A stretch of DNA of 64,000 nucleotides from NCBI RefSeq assembly GCF_900141905.1, contig NZ_FQZF01000011.1:62001-126000 (forward strand). Reading direction: 5' to 3'. The notes below the pieces were generated by a model. The model saw only the letters and a program-made list of their open reading frames with translations. It did no database searches and was not told the origin of the DNA. This document shows, in pieces, positions 28,135-37,254 of the stretch. Made by a program: the position numbers and the translations under genes. The stretch's first letter is position 1; each line of letters starts with the position of its first letter. The DNA is from Muricoccus roseus. GTDB lineage: Bacteria > Pseudomonadota > Alphaproteobacteria > Acetobacterales > Acetobacteraceae.

Positions 28135-28167
28135 CTTGTCAGACAAGTCGGAGGCTGTGCTATAGCA
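28135..28167 (+). promoter_or_regulatory. FadR-type palindrome overlapping a promoter
   Basis: ACTTGTCAGACAAGT (28135-28149) is a perfect 15-bp palindrome containing TTGTCAGACAA, which fits the TNGTNNNACNA operator of GntR/FCD (FadR-subfamily) regulators. TTGTCA inside it can serve as -35 and TATAGC at 28162-28167 as -10 (19-bp spacer). It lies about 90 bases before the aldehyde dehydrogenase ATG. No GntR/FCD gene is in the window. Confidence 0.6.
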
Positions 28168-28238
28168 CTTTCCACGTCGCCGGCCCTGGTCCGGCCGCGT
28201 CCAGACCAGACGAGCCAGGCCAGACGAGGGAAGTGCCC

Positions 28239-29819
28239 ATGCCCATCTCCGGCGAAATGCTGATCGGCGCCACCGCGCTCCGCGGCACGGACAAGCCCAT
28301 CCGCGCGATCGAGGCCGCCACCGGCCAGCCCATGGAACCCGCCTTCGGCGGCGGCACCGCGGCCGATGTGGACCGCGCCTGCTCGCTCGCCTGGGCCGCC
28401 TTCGACACCTATCGCGAGACCGCGCCCGAGGCCCGCGCTGCCTTCCTGGAAGCCTGCGCCCAGGCCATCCTCGACATCGGCGACGAGCTGATCACCCGCG
28501 CCATGGCCGAGAGCGGACTGCCTCGCGGCCGGCTGGAGGGCGAGCGCGGTCGCACCGTCGGCCAGCTCCGCCTCTTCGCCGGGGAGGTGCGGGACGGCTC
28601 CTACCTCTCCGCTCGGATCGACCCGGCCCTGCCGGCCCGCGCCCCCCTGCCCCGCCCGGACCTGCGCCTGCGCATGATCCCGCTCGGCCCCGTGGCCGTC
28701 TTCGGCGCCTCCAACTTCCCCCTCGCCTTCTCGGTCGCGGGCGGCGACACCGCCTCGGCCCTGGCCGCTGGCTGCCCGGTGGTGGTGAAGGCCCATTCCG
28801 CCCATCCCGGTACATCCGAGCTGGTGGGCCGCGCCATCCAGGGCGCGGTGAAGGCCGCCGGCCTGCCGGAAGGCGTCTTCTCCATGCTGTTCGGCTCCGG
28901 CCAGGTGGTCGGCCAGGGGCTGGTGGCGGACCCGCGCATCAAGGCGGTCGGCTTCACCGGCTCCCGCTCCGGCGGCACGGCGCTGATGAAGACCGCGGCC
29001 GCCCGGCCCGAGCCCATCCCCGTCTATGCGGAGATGAGCAGCATCAACCCCGTCTTCCTGCTGCCCAAGGCCATGGCCTCCCGCGCCGCCGCCATCGGCA
29101 AGGGCTTCGTCGGGTCGCTGACCCTCGGCGCCGGCCAGTTCTGCACGAATCCCGGCCTCGTCCTCGCGCTCGAAGGCCCGGATCTCGACACCTTCCTCGC
29201 CTCCGCCACCGAGGCGCTCGGCGGCGCCCCCGCCCAGACCATGCTGACCCCAGGCATCCTCAGCGCCTATCAGACCGGCGTCTCCCACCTCGCGGGCAAC
29301 AACCGCGTCCGCAAGGTGGCCTCCGGCCAGCTCGCCACCGCCGGAACCCAGGGCGAGGCCGCGCTGTTCGAAACCACCGCCGCCCATTTCATGGATGACC
29401 CCGCCCTCGCCGAGGAGGTCTTCGGCGCCGCCTCCCTCGTCATCCGCTGCCCGGATGTCGAGACGATGCTGCGCCTGGCCGAAGGGCTGGAAGGCCAGCT
29501 GACCGCCACCATCCAGATGGAGGAAGGCGATGTGGAGATGGCGAAGAAGCTGCTGCCGGTGCTGGAGCGCCGCGTGGGCCGCATCCTCGTCAACGGCTAC
29601 CCGACCGGCGTCGAGCTGAGCCACGCCATGGTCCATGGCGGCCCCTACCCCTCCACCTCCGACGGCCGCTCCACCTCCGTCGGCACGATGGCCATCACCC
29701 GCTTCCTGCGCCCGGTCTGCTACCAGGACATGCCGGAAGCCCTCCTCCCCGCGGCGCTGCGCAACGACAATCCGATGGGGCTGTGGCGGCGCGTGGATGG
29801 GGCACTCGGCCAGAAGTAG
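28239..29819 (+). CDS. NADP-dependent semialdehyde dehydrogenase (alpha-ketoglutaric semialdehyde type)
   Basis: A 526-residue aldehyde dehydrogenase with catalytic Cys302 ([10 protein letters not shown]) and Glu265 (YAEMSS). [30 protein letters not shown] is typical of the NADP-linked fatty aldehyde / 2,5-dioxovalerate dehydrogenase branch, which closes pentose, hydroxyproline and glucarate pathways by making 2-oxoglutarate. ATG 28239 with AGGGA 7 bases upstream. The FadR-type palindrome upstream would suit control by a sugar-acid-responsive GntR regulator. No pathway partner is adjacent. Confidence 0.88.
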   Translation: MPISGEMLIGATALRGTDKPIRAIEAATGQPMEPAFGGGTAADVDRACSLAWAAFDTYRETAPEARAAFLEACAQAILDIGDELITRAMAESGLPRGRLEGERGRTVGQLRLFAGEVRDGSYLSARIDPALPARAPLPRPDLRLRMIPLGPVAVFGASNFPLAFSVAGGDTASALAAGCPVVVKAHSAHPGTSELVGRAIQGAVKAAGLPEGVFSMLFGSGQVVGQGLVADPRIKAVGFTGSRSGGTALMKTAAARPEPIPVYAEMSSINPVFLLPKAMASRAAAIGKGFVGSLTLGAGQFCTNPGLVLALEGPDLDTFLASATEALGGAPAQTMLTPGILSAYQTGVSHLAGNNRVRKVASGQLATAGTQGEAALFETTAAHFMDDPALAEEVFGAASLVIRCPDVETMLRLAEGLEGQLTATIQMEEGDVEMAKKLLPVLERRVGRILVNGYPTGVELSHAMVHGGPYPSTSDGRSTSVGTMAITRFLRPVCYQDMPEALLPAALRNDNPMGLWRRVDGALGQK

Positions 29820-29827
29820 GCGCGGCT

Positions 29828-29995
29828 GCCCGGGGGAGCGCCGCTCCCCGGGCCCCCTCGCCGGGGAGCCAACGGGCTCCCCGGACCCACGATCGGACTG
29901 CCGTGGATACCCCGAATCGGCGGGGCCTCTGGGTGAAGGGCGTTTCCTGCCCTTGTAGTCGCCTCGGGTCTTGGACCCGAGGCGCACCGTCAGCT
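29828..29995 (+). repeat. Intergenic hairpin repeat, copy C (divergent form)
   Basis: Third copy, between the aldehyde dehydrogenase gene and convergent glgX. The first two hairpins differ in sequence (GCCCGGGGGAGC..GCTCCCCGGGC type at 29828-29853; CCGGGGAGCC..GGCTCCCCGG at 29861-29884), but the linker GACTGCCGTGGATACCCCG (29897-29915) and the third hairpin GCCTCGGGTC..GACCCGAGGC (29961-29983) followed by GCACCGTCAGC are conserved. Compensating changes between copies keep the stems paired. Confidence 0.75.
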
Positions 29996-30008
29996 CAGGC
30001 TAGGGTTT

Positions 30009-32135
30009 TCACCCTTCCGGCTGCAGCAGGAACAGTACCACCGACCGCCCGGTGGCCTGGTACACCGCCCCGAACTCGAAGGCCTCGCCGTCATCCTCCG
30101 GCAGGTTGGTATCGGCCAGAAGCTGCCAGCCCTTGCCGCCCGACGCTTCCGGCAGGGTGAATTCCACCATGTCGTGGTAGCCGTTGATGACGATCAGCAC
30201 GGTGGCGTCCTGCGCACGCTTGCGGATGCCGGTCACCTGCGCGCGGCCGTCCATCACCATGCCGAAGCACTTGGCGTTCGCGTCCTCCCAGTCGCCCGGC
30301 TGCATCTCGCCGCCATTGGCGTTGATCCAGGTGACGTCGCGAATGCCCAGCTCCTCGTTCATCTCGCCCGTGAAGAAGCGGGTGCGGCGGAGGATGGGGT
30401 ATTTGTGCCGCAGCGTGAGGAGCTTCTGGGTGAAGCGGATGAGGGACTGGCCCTTCTCCTCGATCTCCCAGTTGAGCCAGCTGATCTCGTTGTCCTGGCA
30501 ATAGGCGTTGTTGTTGCCGCCCTGGGTGCGCCCGAACTCGTCGCCGGCCAGCAGCATGGGCGTGCCCTGGGCCACGAACAACGTAGCCAGGAAGTTGCGG
30601 ATCTGGCGCTCCCGCAGCGCGGTCACCTCGGGGTCGTCGGTCGGGCCTTCCGCCCCGCAGTTCCAGGAGCGGTTGTGCGAATGGCCGTCGTTGTTGTCCT
30701 CACCATTCGCCTCGTTGTGCTTCTCGTTGTAGGAGACCGTGTCATTCAGCGTGAAGCCGTCATGGGCGGTGATGAAGTTCACCGAGGCCCAGGCGCGGCG
30801 GCCGCTGTTGTTGAACACGTCGCCTGAGCCGCAGAGGCGTGGGGCCAGCTCCGCCGGCGTCGCCTCGCCGCGCCAGAAGTCGCGCACCGTGTCGCGGAAC
30901 TTGTCGTTCCACTCCGCCCAGCCCGCGGGAAAGCTGCCGACCTGGTAGCCGCCCGGCCCGATATCCCAGGGCTCCGCGATCAGCTTCACTTGCGAGAGGA
31001 CGGGGTCCTGCTGGCAGACCTTCAGGAAGCCGCTCTGCTCGTCGAACCCGTGCGGCTCACGCGCCAGGATGGTGCCGAGGTCGAAGCGGAAGCCGTCGAT
31101 ATGCATCTCCTGCACCCAGTAGCGCAGGCTGTCCGTTACGGTCTGGATCACGCGGGGGTGGGAGAGGTTCACCGTGTTCCCGGTGCCCGTGTCGTTGATG
31201 TAGTAGCGGGGCTGGTCCGGCAGCAGGCGGTAGTAGCTGGCGTTGTCGATGCCCTTGAAGGACAGCGTCGGCCCCTTCTCGTTCCCTTCCGCCGTGTGGT
31301 TGTAAACCACGTCCAGGATCACCTCGAGGCCGGCTTCGTGCAGCCGGGCCACCATCTCCTTGAACTCGCGCAGGCTGTTCGGCACGTCGGAGGCGTAGCG
31401 CGGGTCGGGCGCGAAAAAGCCGATGCTGTTGTAGCCCCAGTAGTTGGTGAGCCCCTTCTGAAGCAGGAAGTCGTCGTTGATGAAGGTGTGGATCGGCAGC
31501 AGCTCCACCGAGGTGACGCCGAGCGAGCGGATGTAGTCCACCACCTCCTTCTGCCCGAGGCCGGCATAGGTGCCGCGCAGCTCCTCCGGCACCTTCGGGT
31601 GCAGCTTGGTGAAGCCCTTCACATGGGTCTCGTAGACGATGGTGTGGTCCCAGGGCACGAACTGGCGCTCCGGCTCCCCATGCCAGTCGAAGTTGGGGTC
31701 CACGATCACGCATTTCGGCATGAAGGCGGCGCTGTCGCGCTCGTCGAAGGTCAGGTCGTCCCCGGTTTCCATCTTGTAGCCGAACACCGCCGGGTCCCAG
31801 GTCAGCTCGCCCGCATGGGCGCGGGCATAGGGGTCCAACAGCAGCTTGTTCGGGTTGAAGCGGTGCCCGGCCTCCGGCTCATAGGGGCCATGGACGCGGT
31901 AGCCGTAGAAGGTGCCGGGCCCGACATCGGGCAGGTAGCCGTGGAAGATCTGGTTCGTGTATTCGGGCAGCTCAATCCGCTCGATCTCCCGCTCCCCCGT
32001 GCTGTCGAAGAGGCAGACCTCCACCTTCGTCGCATTGGCGGTGAAGAGGGCGAAGTTCGTGCCCTGCCCATCCCAGTTCGCCCCGCGGGCGGCGGGAGAG
32101 CCTTCCTTGATCCGCGCTTTGATGATGTCCGCCAA
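30009..32135 (-). CDS. glgX: Glycogen debranching enzyme GlgX
   Basis: A 708-residue isoamylase-type enzyme that removes alpha-1,6 branches from glycogen already trimmed by phosphorylase. An N-terminal CBM48 domain (about 10-120) precedes a GH13 barrel with nucleophile Asp352 (DGFRFDLG), acid Glu388 (LIAEPWDIG) and Asp459 (TAHDGF). The most upstream start is TTG (32135); no in-frame ATG precedes the conserved N-terminus [11 protein letters not shown], so TTG is accepted. It stands alone here; other glg genes are not in the window. Confidence 0.93.
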   Translation of the reverse strand: MADIIKARIKEGSPAARGANWDGQGTNFALFTANATKVEVCLFDSTGEREIERIELPEYTNQIFHGYLPDVGPGTFYGYRVHGPYEPEAGHRFNPNKLLLDPYARAHAGELTWDPAVFGYKMETGDDLTFDERDSAAFMPKCVIVDPNFDWHGEPERQFVPWDHTIVYETHVKGFTKLHPKVPEELRGTYAGLGQKEVVDYIRSLGVTSVELLPIHTFINDDFLLQKGLTNYWGYNSIGFFAPDPRYASDVPNSLREFKEMVARLHEAGLEVILDVVYNHTAEGNEKGPTLSFKGIDNASYYRLLPDQPRYYINDTGTGNTVNLSHPRVIQTVTDSLRYWVQEMHIDGFRFDLGTILAREPHGFDEQSGFLKVCQQDPVLSQVKLIAEPWDIGPGGYQVGSFPAGWAEWNDKFRDTVRDFWRGEATPAELAPRLCGSGDVFNNSGRRAWASVNFITAHDGFTLNDTVSYNEKHNEANGEDNNDGHSHNRSWNCGAEGPTDDPEVTALRERQIRNFLATLFVAQGTPMLLAGDEFGRTQGGNNNAYCQDNEISWLNWEIEEKGQSLIRFTQKLLTLRHKYPILRRTRFFTGEMNEELGIRDVTWINANGGEMQPGDWEDANAKCFGMVMDGRAQVTGIRKRAQDATVLIVINGYHDMVEFTLPEASGGKGWQLLADTNLPEDDGEAFEFGAVYQATGRSVVLFLLQPEG

Positions 32136-32343
32136 GGTGCCGTTCCGATCGTTTTGGTGAGGGAAGCGGAAACGCTCCCCAGCGGGACGGGAACGGGGCG
32201 CAGGGCTGCCGGTTCGGCCCTGGCCCGGGGCCTACGCGGACGTGATCTGAACCGGGCGGCGGGCCGGGGATTTGCGGCGGGCGAGGCCCTGGCCTACATC
32301 GCCGCTCCCCCCGCCTCGCCTGGCCGAAAGGTTCCCGCCCCCC

Positions 32344-32871
32344 ATGCCCGCGCCCCGCGACGCCACGGCGCGACCGCCGCGCAGGCGCACCGGCCCCGCC
32401 ACCCTGCTGCCCCCCGACCCCGGCGCGGCGCTGCTGCAGCGGCCCGGCGTGCTCGTCCGCCGCCTGCACCAGGTCCATTCGGCCATGTTCCAGGAGGAAA
32501 CGGCCAGCTTCGGCATTACCCCGGTGCAGTACAGCCTGCTGACCCTGCTGACGGAGCATCCCGGGCTGGAACAGGGCGCCGCCGCCGCCGGGTTGCGGCT
32601 GGACCGCTTCACCACCGCCGATGTCGTGCGCCGGCTGGAAGCGGCCGGGCTGGTGCAGAGGAAGCCGGGCCAGGACCGCCGCGCGAAGGGGCTGTCCCTG
32701 ACCCGGCGGGGGGCGAATGTGTTCGCCGCGATGCGCGAGGGCGTGCAGCGCGCCCATGACCGGTTGGTGGAGCCCCTGCCACCCAGCCGCCGGGAGGCGT
32801 TCCTCAAGGCGCTGCAGCAGTTGGTGGAGCATCACGGCACCGTCGGCACGCCCCCGCCGAAGGTGCGCTGA
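32344..32871 (+). CDS. MarR-family transcriptional regulator
   Basis: A 175-residue winged-helix protein. The core LGITPVQYSLLTLL is represented by FGITPVQYSLLTLLTEHPG, followed by the recognition helix LDRFTTADVVRRLEAAGLV and the wing (KPGQDRRAKGLSLT), the usual MarR order. An N-terminal basic, proline-rich tail of about 40 residues is longer than normal. It is convergent with the 2Fe-2S gene that ends the 11-gene operon and divergent from glgX. Target and ligand unknown. Confidence 0.88.
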   Translation: MPAPRDATARPPRRRTGPATLLPPDPGAALLQRPGVLVRRLHQVHSAMFQEETASFGITPVQYSLLTLLTEHPGLEQGAAAAGLRLDRFTTADVVRRLEAAGLVQRKPGQDRRAKGLSLTRRGANVFAAMREGVQRAHDRLVEPLPPSRREAFLKALQQLVEHHGTVGTPPPKVR

Positions 32872-32874
32872 GGA

Positions 32875-33216
32875 TCAGGCCCCCGGCTCGGGCGGCCTTT
32901 CATCCGGCGGGGCGATAGCGGTGACCAGGTCCCGCAGCAGCGCCTTGTTCGGCAGCGGGTCCAGCCGCATTTCGCGCGCCTCCAGCCGGATGGTGCAGGC
33001 ATAGCCGACGCGCCCGTCCACCAGCATCATGCACTCCTTGCACGCATTGGCGTTCAGGCAGGCATAGCGCATGGCCAGGCTGGGGTCGGCGCATTCCCGC
33101 ACCCAGCGCAGCCCGTCCAGCACGGATTGCCCGGCCTCGAAGGGCACCTCGAAGCGGTCGCGCCGTGGGGCCTCGCCCGGCCCGCCGCGATGGATGGAGA
33201 GGGTTGCGACGCTCAT
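32875..33216 (-). CDS. Minimal 2Fe-2S protein, SdhB/FrdB N-terminal domain type
   Basis: A 113-residue protein that aligns with the N-terminal plant-ferredoxin-like domain of succinate dehydrogenase/fumarate reductase iron-sulfur subunits (DPSLAMRYACLNANACKEC; DGRVGYAC). The cluster cysteines are C53, C59, C62 and C74, i.e. C-x5-C-x2-C-x11-C, one residue more in the first interval than in SdhB. The C-terminal domain carrying 4Fe-4S and 3Fe-4S clusters is absent. It overlaps the flavoprotein gene by 4 bp and should pass electrons to or from it. Last gene of the operon. Confidence 0.8.
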   Translation of the reverse strand: MSVATLSIHRGGPGEAPRRDRFEVPFEAGQSVLDGLRWVRECADPSLAMRYACLNANACKECMMLVDGRVGYACTIRLEAREMRLDPLPNKALLRDLVTAIAPPDERPPEPGA

Positions 33217-34904
33217 GCGGCCTCCGCCACGGGCTGGCGGCCCAGGCGCAGCTGCCCGTCCCGCAGCGCCAGGGTCTGGTTGTGCCCCCAGGCCGGGTCG
33301 AGGCCCGGATGGTCCTCGCGCTGATGCGCGCCGCGGCTTTCGGTGCGGGCCGCGGCGGCCAGCACCACGGCCTCGGCCACCTGCAGCCCGGCGCGGAGGT
33401 CGAACCAGTCGGCACGGGCGAGGTCGTGGGGCAGGGGCGGGCCGGGCGGCGCCTCACCCAGCTCGGCCGAGAGGGCCTGAAGCCGCTGCCCGGCGCGGGC
33501 CAGCCCCTCCGCCGTGCGGAAGGCGCCGACATCGTCGGCCATGATGTCCTGCAGGCGCCGGAACAGGGCGGCGGTGTTCATCCCCGGCCGGGCGGGGCCG
33601 GTGCCTCCGGCGAGCGCCAGCGCCTCGGCCGCCGCCGCTTCGTCCCAGCCCTCGCCATCCCGCCGCGCCAGGGCGGCGGCTTCCCGCCCGGCGACGCGGC
33701 CGAAGGCGAGGGCTTCCGTGATGGCATTGCCGGAGAGGCGGTTGGCCCCGTTCGCGCCGCCCACCGCCTCGCCCGCCGCGAAGAGGCCGGGCAAGCCGGT
33801 ATCCATGCGCGCATCCACGCGGATGCCGCCCATGTGGTAATGGGCGATCGGCGCCACCTCCACGGGGGTGCGGGTCAGGTCGATGCCGTTGGCGGCCAGC
33901 CGGTCGATCACCGGGCCGAAATTCTCCCGCAGCACCGCCTCCGGCACGTGCTGGAAGCTCAGCCAAGCCCCGCCGGAGGGCGAGCCTCGCCCGGCCGCGA
34001 CCTCCCTGGTGATGGCATAGGTCGCCAGGTCGCGCGTGACGACGTAGCGGCCGCCATCCGGGGCGCCGTAGCGGTCCGTGAACTCCTCCATGGCGCCGTT
34101 CAGCAACCGCCCGCCCAGCTTGTAGCGGAAGGGATCCCACATGATCGGGTCCATGCCGATCATCCGGGGCGCGAGATGGCCGATGGGGAAGAACTGCACG
34201 AATTCCATGTCCACCAGCTCAGCGCCGGCGCGCAGGGCCAGGGCATAGCCGTCGCCGGCCATGTTCGAGGAGGCGCTGTTGCGCCGGTACAGCCGCGTCA
34301 GCCCGCCTGTCGCGATGACCGTGGCCCCGGCGGACATGCGGAGTGGCACGCCATGCGCGAGGTCCAGCGCCACCGCGCCCCGGACCCGCCCGCCGGAGGT
34401 GACGAGGTCCGTCACCAGCACCTCGCCCATGCGGCGGATGCCACCCTCCCGCTGGGCCCGCGCGCGCAGGGCGCGGGAGACGGCGGGGCCGGTGCTAAGG
34501 AAATCCACATAGACACAGCGCGGCCGGTCATGCCCCGGCGCCTGCACCTGCCGGATTCGCCCATCCGGGTGGCGGGCCCAGCCGGTCCTCCACTCGTCCA
34601 TCTCGCGGATGACCTCGGCGCCCTCCTCGCAGAGCAGCCGGGCGAGGCGCGGGTCGCACAGCCCCCGCCCGGCGGCCAGCGTATCCGCCAGATGGTGGCT
34701 CCAGTCGTCCTCGGTCTCGCTGCCCAGGGCGGCGGCGACGGTCATCTGCGCCATCACTGTGGCGCCGCCGCGCCCGATGAGGGAGCGGTCCAGCAGCAGC
34801 ACCCGCGCGCCCCGCCGGGCCGCCTCGATCGCCGCGTAGAGCCCCGCCCCGCCCGCGCCGATGACCAGCACATCGGTGCGCAGCAGGGGCGCCTCCACCG
34901 CCAT
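33213..34904 (-). CDS. Fumarate reductase/succinate dehydrogenase-type flavoprotein
   Basis: A 563-residue FAD protein of the SdhA/FrdA/NadB/ApsA superfamily: Rossmann GAGGAG at 16-21, HYHMGGIRVD capping-domain active-site region, SGNAITEALAFGR near the FAD, and the C-terminal TESRGAHQREDHP (from 521) with the Arg/His that handle the dicarboxylate. The histidine that covalently holds FAD in SdhA is not evident, so FAD is probably non-covalent. No membrane anchor subunits are nearby, so it is a soluble dehydrogenase or reductase with the small 2Fe-2S partner. Context suggests action on an acid produced by the locus. Confidence 0.88.
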   Translation of the reverse strand: MAVEAPLLRTDVLVIGAGGAGLYAAIEAARRGARVLLLDRSLIGRGGATVMAQMTVAAALGSETEDDWSHHLADTLAAGRGLCDPRLARLLCEEGAEVIREMDEWRTGWARHPDGRIRQVQAPGHDRPRCVYVDFLSTGPAVSRALRARAQREGGIRRMGEVLVTDLVTSGGRVRGAVALDLAHGVPLRMSAGATVIATGGLTRLYRRNSASSNMAGDGYALALRAGAELVDMEFVQFFPIGHLAPRMIGMDPIMWDPFRYKLGGRLLNGAMEEFTDRYGAPDGGRYVVTRDLATYAITREVAAGRGSPSGGAWLSFQHVPEAVLRENFGPVIDRLAANGIDLTRTPVEVAPIAHYHMGGIRVDARMDTGLPGLFAAGEAVGGANGANRLSGNAITEALAFGRVAGREAAALARRDGEGWDEAAAAEALALAGGTGPARPGMNTAALFRRLQDIMADDVGAFRTAEGLARAGQRLQALSAELGEAPPGPPLPHDLARADWFDLRAGLQVAEAVVLAAAARTESRGAHQREDHPGLDPAWGHNQTLALRDGQLRLGRQPVAEAA

Positions 34905-35729
34905 CTAGAGCAGCGCCCCGGCGGCCTTCAGCAGCGCCCCGCCGGGCTGCCGCAACTGGGCGAGGATGCTGAAATGGTCCTCCCCCTCCAGCGCCATCAG
35001 CGGCCCCGGCGCCCCGGCCGCGGCGCGGCGGGCGTGGAAGACCTCGGATTGCCGCCGCAGCTCCGGCAGCTCCCTCGCGCCATAGGCGACGGCGACCGGC
35101 TTGAGGCTCACCGGCAGGCGCTGGGGGGAGAGCGCCGCGACCTCCCCCTCCGTCAGCTTCAGCGCATCGTTCAGGCCGGTGCCGCGGATCGGTTCCAGGT
35201 CGAAGATGCCCGAGATGGCGAGCGCCGCCCGCACGAGGGGATGATCCGCCAGCAGCGCCGCCAGATGCCCGCCGGCCGACCAGCCCGAGAGGATCAGCGG
35301 CCCCCCGATGCCATGCGCCGCGCCGTTCGCCGCCAGCCAGTCCAGCGCGCGCCGCAGCTCGCCCACGATCTCCGTCAGGCTCGCCTCCGGAGCCAGGGTG
35401 TGGCCGGGCAGCGCCGCCGACCAGCCCTGGGCCAGCGCCCCCTCCGCCATGCAGGAGAACCCCTCCCGCGCGTTCTTCTGCCAATAGCCGCCATGGATGA
35501 AGACAAGGCAGGGCGCATCGGCCCTCGCTGCCGGGAACAGGTCCCAGCCCTGGCGCGGCGTGGCGCCGTAGAGCCGTTCCAGCCCTTCCGGCCGCGCCGC
35601 GCGCAGCGCCGCCGAATCCGCCGCCCAGCCGGCCACCATGGCGCTGCCCTCCGGCACGGCCGCGTTGTTGTTATAGGCGGCGCTCAGCGTCGCGCGGTCC
35701 CAGCCGCGCCAGGCCTCGTCCTCGGTCAT
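34905..35729 (-). CDS. Alpha/beta hydrolase, kynurenine-formamidase/carboxylesterase-like
   Basis: A 274-residue serine hydrolase. Oxyanion-hole motif HGGYW (79-83), nucleophile Ser151 in GWSAGG and general base His252 (EGEDHFS) are visible. HGGYW and the N-terminal tail (AYNNNAAVPEG) are typical of the BD-FAE/kynurenine formamidase subgroup that cleaves N-formyl or ester bonds. Its stop abuts the start codon of the flavoprotein gene. Likely opens or deacylates an intermediate in the locus. Confidence 0.88.
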   Translation of the reverse strand: MTEDEAWRGWDRATLSAAYNNNAAVPEGSAMVAGWAADSAALRAARPEGLERLYGATPRQGWDLFPAARADAPCLVFIHGGYWQKNAREGFSCMAEGALAQGWSAALPGHTLAPEASLTEIVGELRRALDWLAANGAAHGIGGPLILSGWSAGGHLAALLADHPLVRAALAISGIFDLEPIRGTGLNDALKLTEGEVAALSPQRLPVSLKPVAVAYGARELPELRRQSEVFHARRAAAGAPGPLMALEGEDHFSILAQLRQPGGALLKAAGALL

Positions 35730-35756
35730 GGCATCCCCCCTCGTCAGGCCGCCCCC

Positions 35757-36476
35757 TCAGGCGGCAAAGGCCCGCCCGCCCAGATAGGCCTCGCGGACAT
35801 CGCTGCTCTCCAGCAGCTCGGCGCCCGTGCCCGCGCGCACCACGCGGCCGGTTTCCAGCAGATAGGCGCGGTCGCAGAGGCTCAGCGCGGCCAACGCGTT
35901 CTGCTCGACCATCAACACCATCAGCCCCTGGCGGCGCACCTCCTGCACGATCTCGAAGACCTGCTCGACCAGGTTCGGCGCCAGCCCCAGGGAGGGTTCG
36001 TCGAACATCACCAGCCTCGGGCGGGACATCAGCGCGCGGGCGATGGCCAGCATTTGCTGCTCCCCGCCCGACAGCGTGCCGGCTGCCTGCGCCGCCCGCT
36101 CCCGCAGCCGGGGGAAGCGCGCATACATCGCCTCCAGATCCTCCCGGATGCCGGCGGAATCACGCCGCAGCAGCGCGCCCATGACGAGGTTCTCCCGCAC
36201 CGAGAGATGCGGGAAGACGCGCCTTCCCTCCGGGCAGTGGGCGATGCCGCGCCGCAGGATCTCCCCGGGCGGCAGCCCCGCGATCGGCGCCCCGTCCCAG
36301 GTGATCCGGCCCGCGGCCGGGCGCAGCAGGCCGCTGATCGTCTTCAGCGTGGTGGATTTCCCCGCGCCATTGGCGCCGATCAGGCTGACCAGCTCCCCCG
36401 GCCGCACCTCCAGCGACACGCCCGAGAGCGCGGCGACGCGGCCATAGGAGACGGAGACATCCTCAAGCCGCAGCAT
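35757..36476 (-). CDS. livF: Branched-chain-type ABC transporter ATPase LivF
   Basis: A 239-residue ABC ATPase with Walker A GANGAGKS, signature LSGGEQQM, Walker B LVMFDEPS and the LivF-specific GLAPNLVEQVFEI and EQNALAALSLCDRAYLLETG. The gene overlaps the livG end by 14 bp. Part of a complete five-component HAAT-type importer whose ligands include amino acids, amides and aromatic acids. Confidence 0.94.
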   Translation of the reverse strand: MLRLEDVSVSYGRVAALSGVSLEVRPGELVSLIGANGAGKSTTLKTISGLLRPAAGRITWDGAPIAGLPPGEILRRGIAHCPEGRRVFPHLSVRENLVMGALLRRDSAGIREDLEAMYARFPRLRERAAQAAGTLSGGEQQMLAIARALMSRPRLVMFDEPSLGLAPNLVEQVFEIVQEVRRQGLMVLMVEQNALAALSLCDRAYLLETGRVVRAGTGAELLESSDVREAYLGGRAFAA

Positions 36477-37254
36477 GGCCCACTCCCTCAGGCGCGCCGC
36501 CGAGATAGGCGCGGATCACCTCCGGATTCTCCCGGATGGCCGCGGGCGGTCCATCGGCGATGATGCGCCCCTGGTTCAGCACCACGATCCGGTCCGAGAT
36601 CCGCATCACCATCGCCATGTCGTGCTCCACCAGCAGGATGGTGGTGCCGCGGTCCCGCAGTTGGCGGATCAGCGCCATGCAATCGGCGGTCTCGGATGGG
36701 TTCAGCCCCGCCGCCGGCTCGTCCAGCAGCAGCAGGCGCGGTGCCGCCGCCGCGGCCAGGGCGATGCCCAGGCGCCGCTGCTCGCCATAGGCGAGGGAAT
36801 CCGCCCGCGCCGCCGCCCGCGCGGAGAGCCCGACGAAGTCCAGCATCGCCATCGCCTCGTCGCGCAGCCGCGCCTCCTCCCGCCGGCGTCCCGGCAGGGG
36901 GATGAAGGCCTCGAGCAGCCCCGCGCGGCCGCGCAGATGCAGGGCCATCAGCGCGTTCTCGAGCACGGTGCAGGCGCCGAAAATACTGGTTCGCTGGAAG
37001 CTGCGCACGAGGCCCAGCGCCGCGATGCGCTCGGGCGAGAGGCCGATAATGTCCCGCCCCTCGAAGTGGATGGTGCCGCGGCGGGGGCGGATATAGCCGG
37101 TGATGGCGTTGAAGGCCGTGGTCTTGCCCGCGCCGTTCGGCCCGATGAGGCTCACCACCTCGCCCTGCCCCACCTCGAAGCCGAGATCGGAGACGGCGAC
37201 CAGCCCGCCGATCTGCACCATCACATGCTCGACCCGCAGAAGCGGCGCGGTCAT
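36463..37254 (-). CDS. livG: Branched-chain-type ABC transporter ATPase LivG
   Basis: A 263-residue ABC ATPase: Walker A GPNGAGKT, the LivG-type insertion (VRSFQRTSIFGACTVLENALMALH), variant signature LAYGEQRRL and Walker B LLLLDEPAAGLNP. ATG 37254 overlaps the livM stop by four bases. Confidence 0.93.
   Translation of the reverse strand: MTAPLLRVEHVMVQIGGLVAVSDLGFEVGQGEVVSLIGPNGAGKTTAFNAITGYIRPRRGTIHFEGRDIIGLSPERIAALGLVRSFQRTSIFGACTVLENALMALHLRGRAGLLEAFIPLPGRRREEARLRDEAMAMLDFVGLSARAAARADSLAYGEQRRLGIALAAAAAPRLLLLDEPAAGLNPSETADCMALIRQLRDRGTTILLVEHDMAMVMRISDRIVVLNQGRIIADGPPAAIRENPEVIRAYLGGAPEGVGHAAA

Noticed and set aside
33165-36563. 1132-codon plus-strand frame
   Set aside because: Antisense to the 2Fe-2S, flavoprotein, hydrolase and livF genes, with shadow-frame composition and no recognisable domain.
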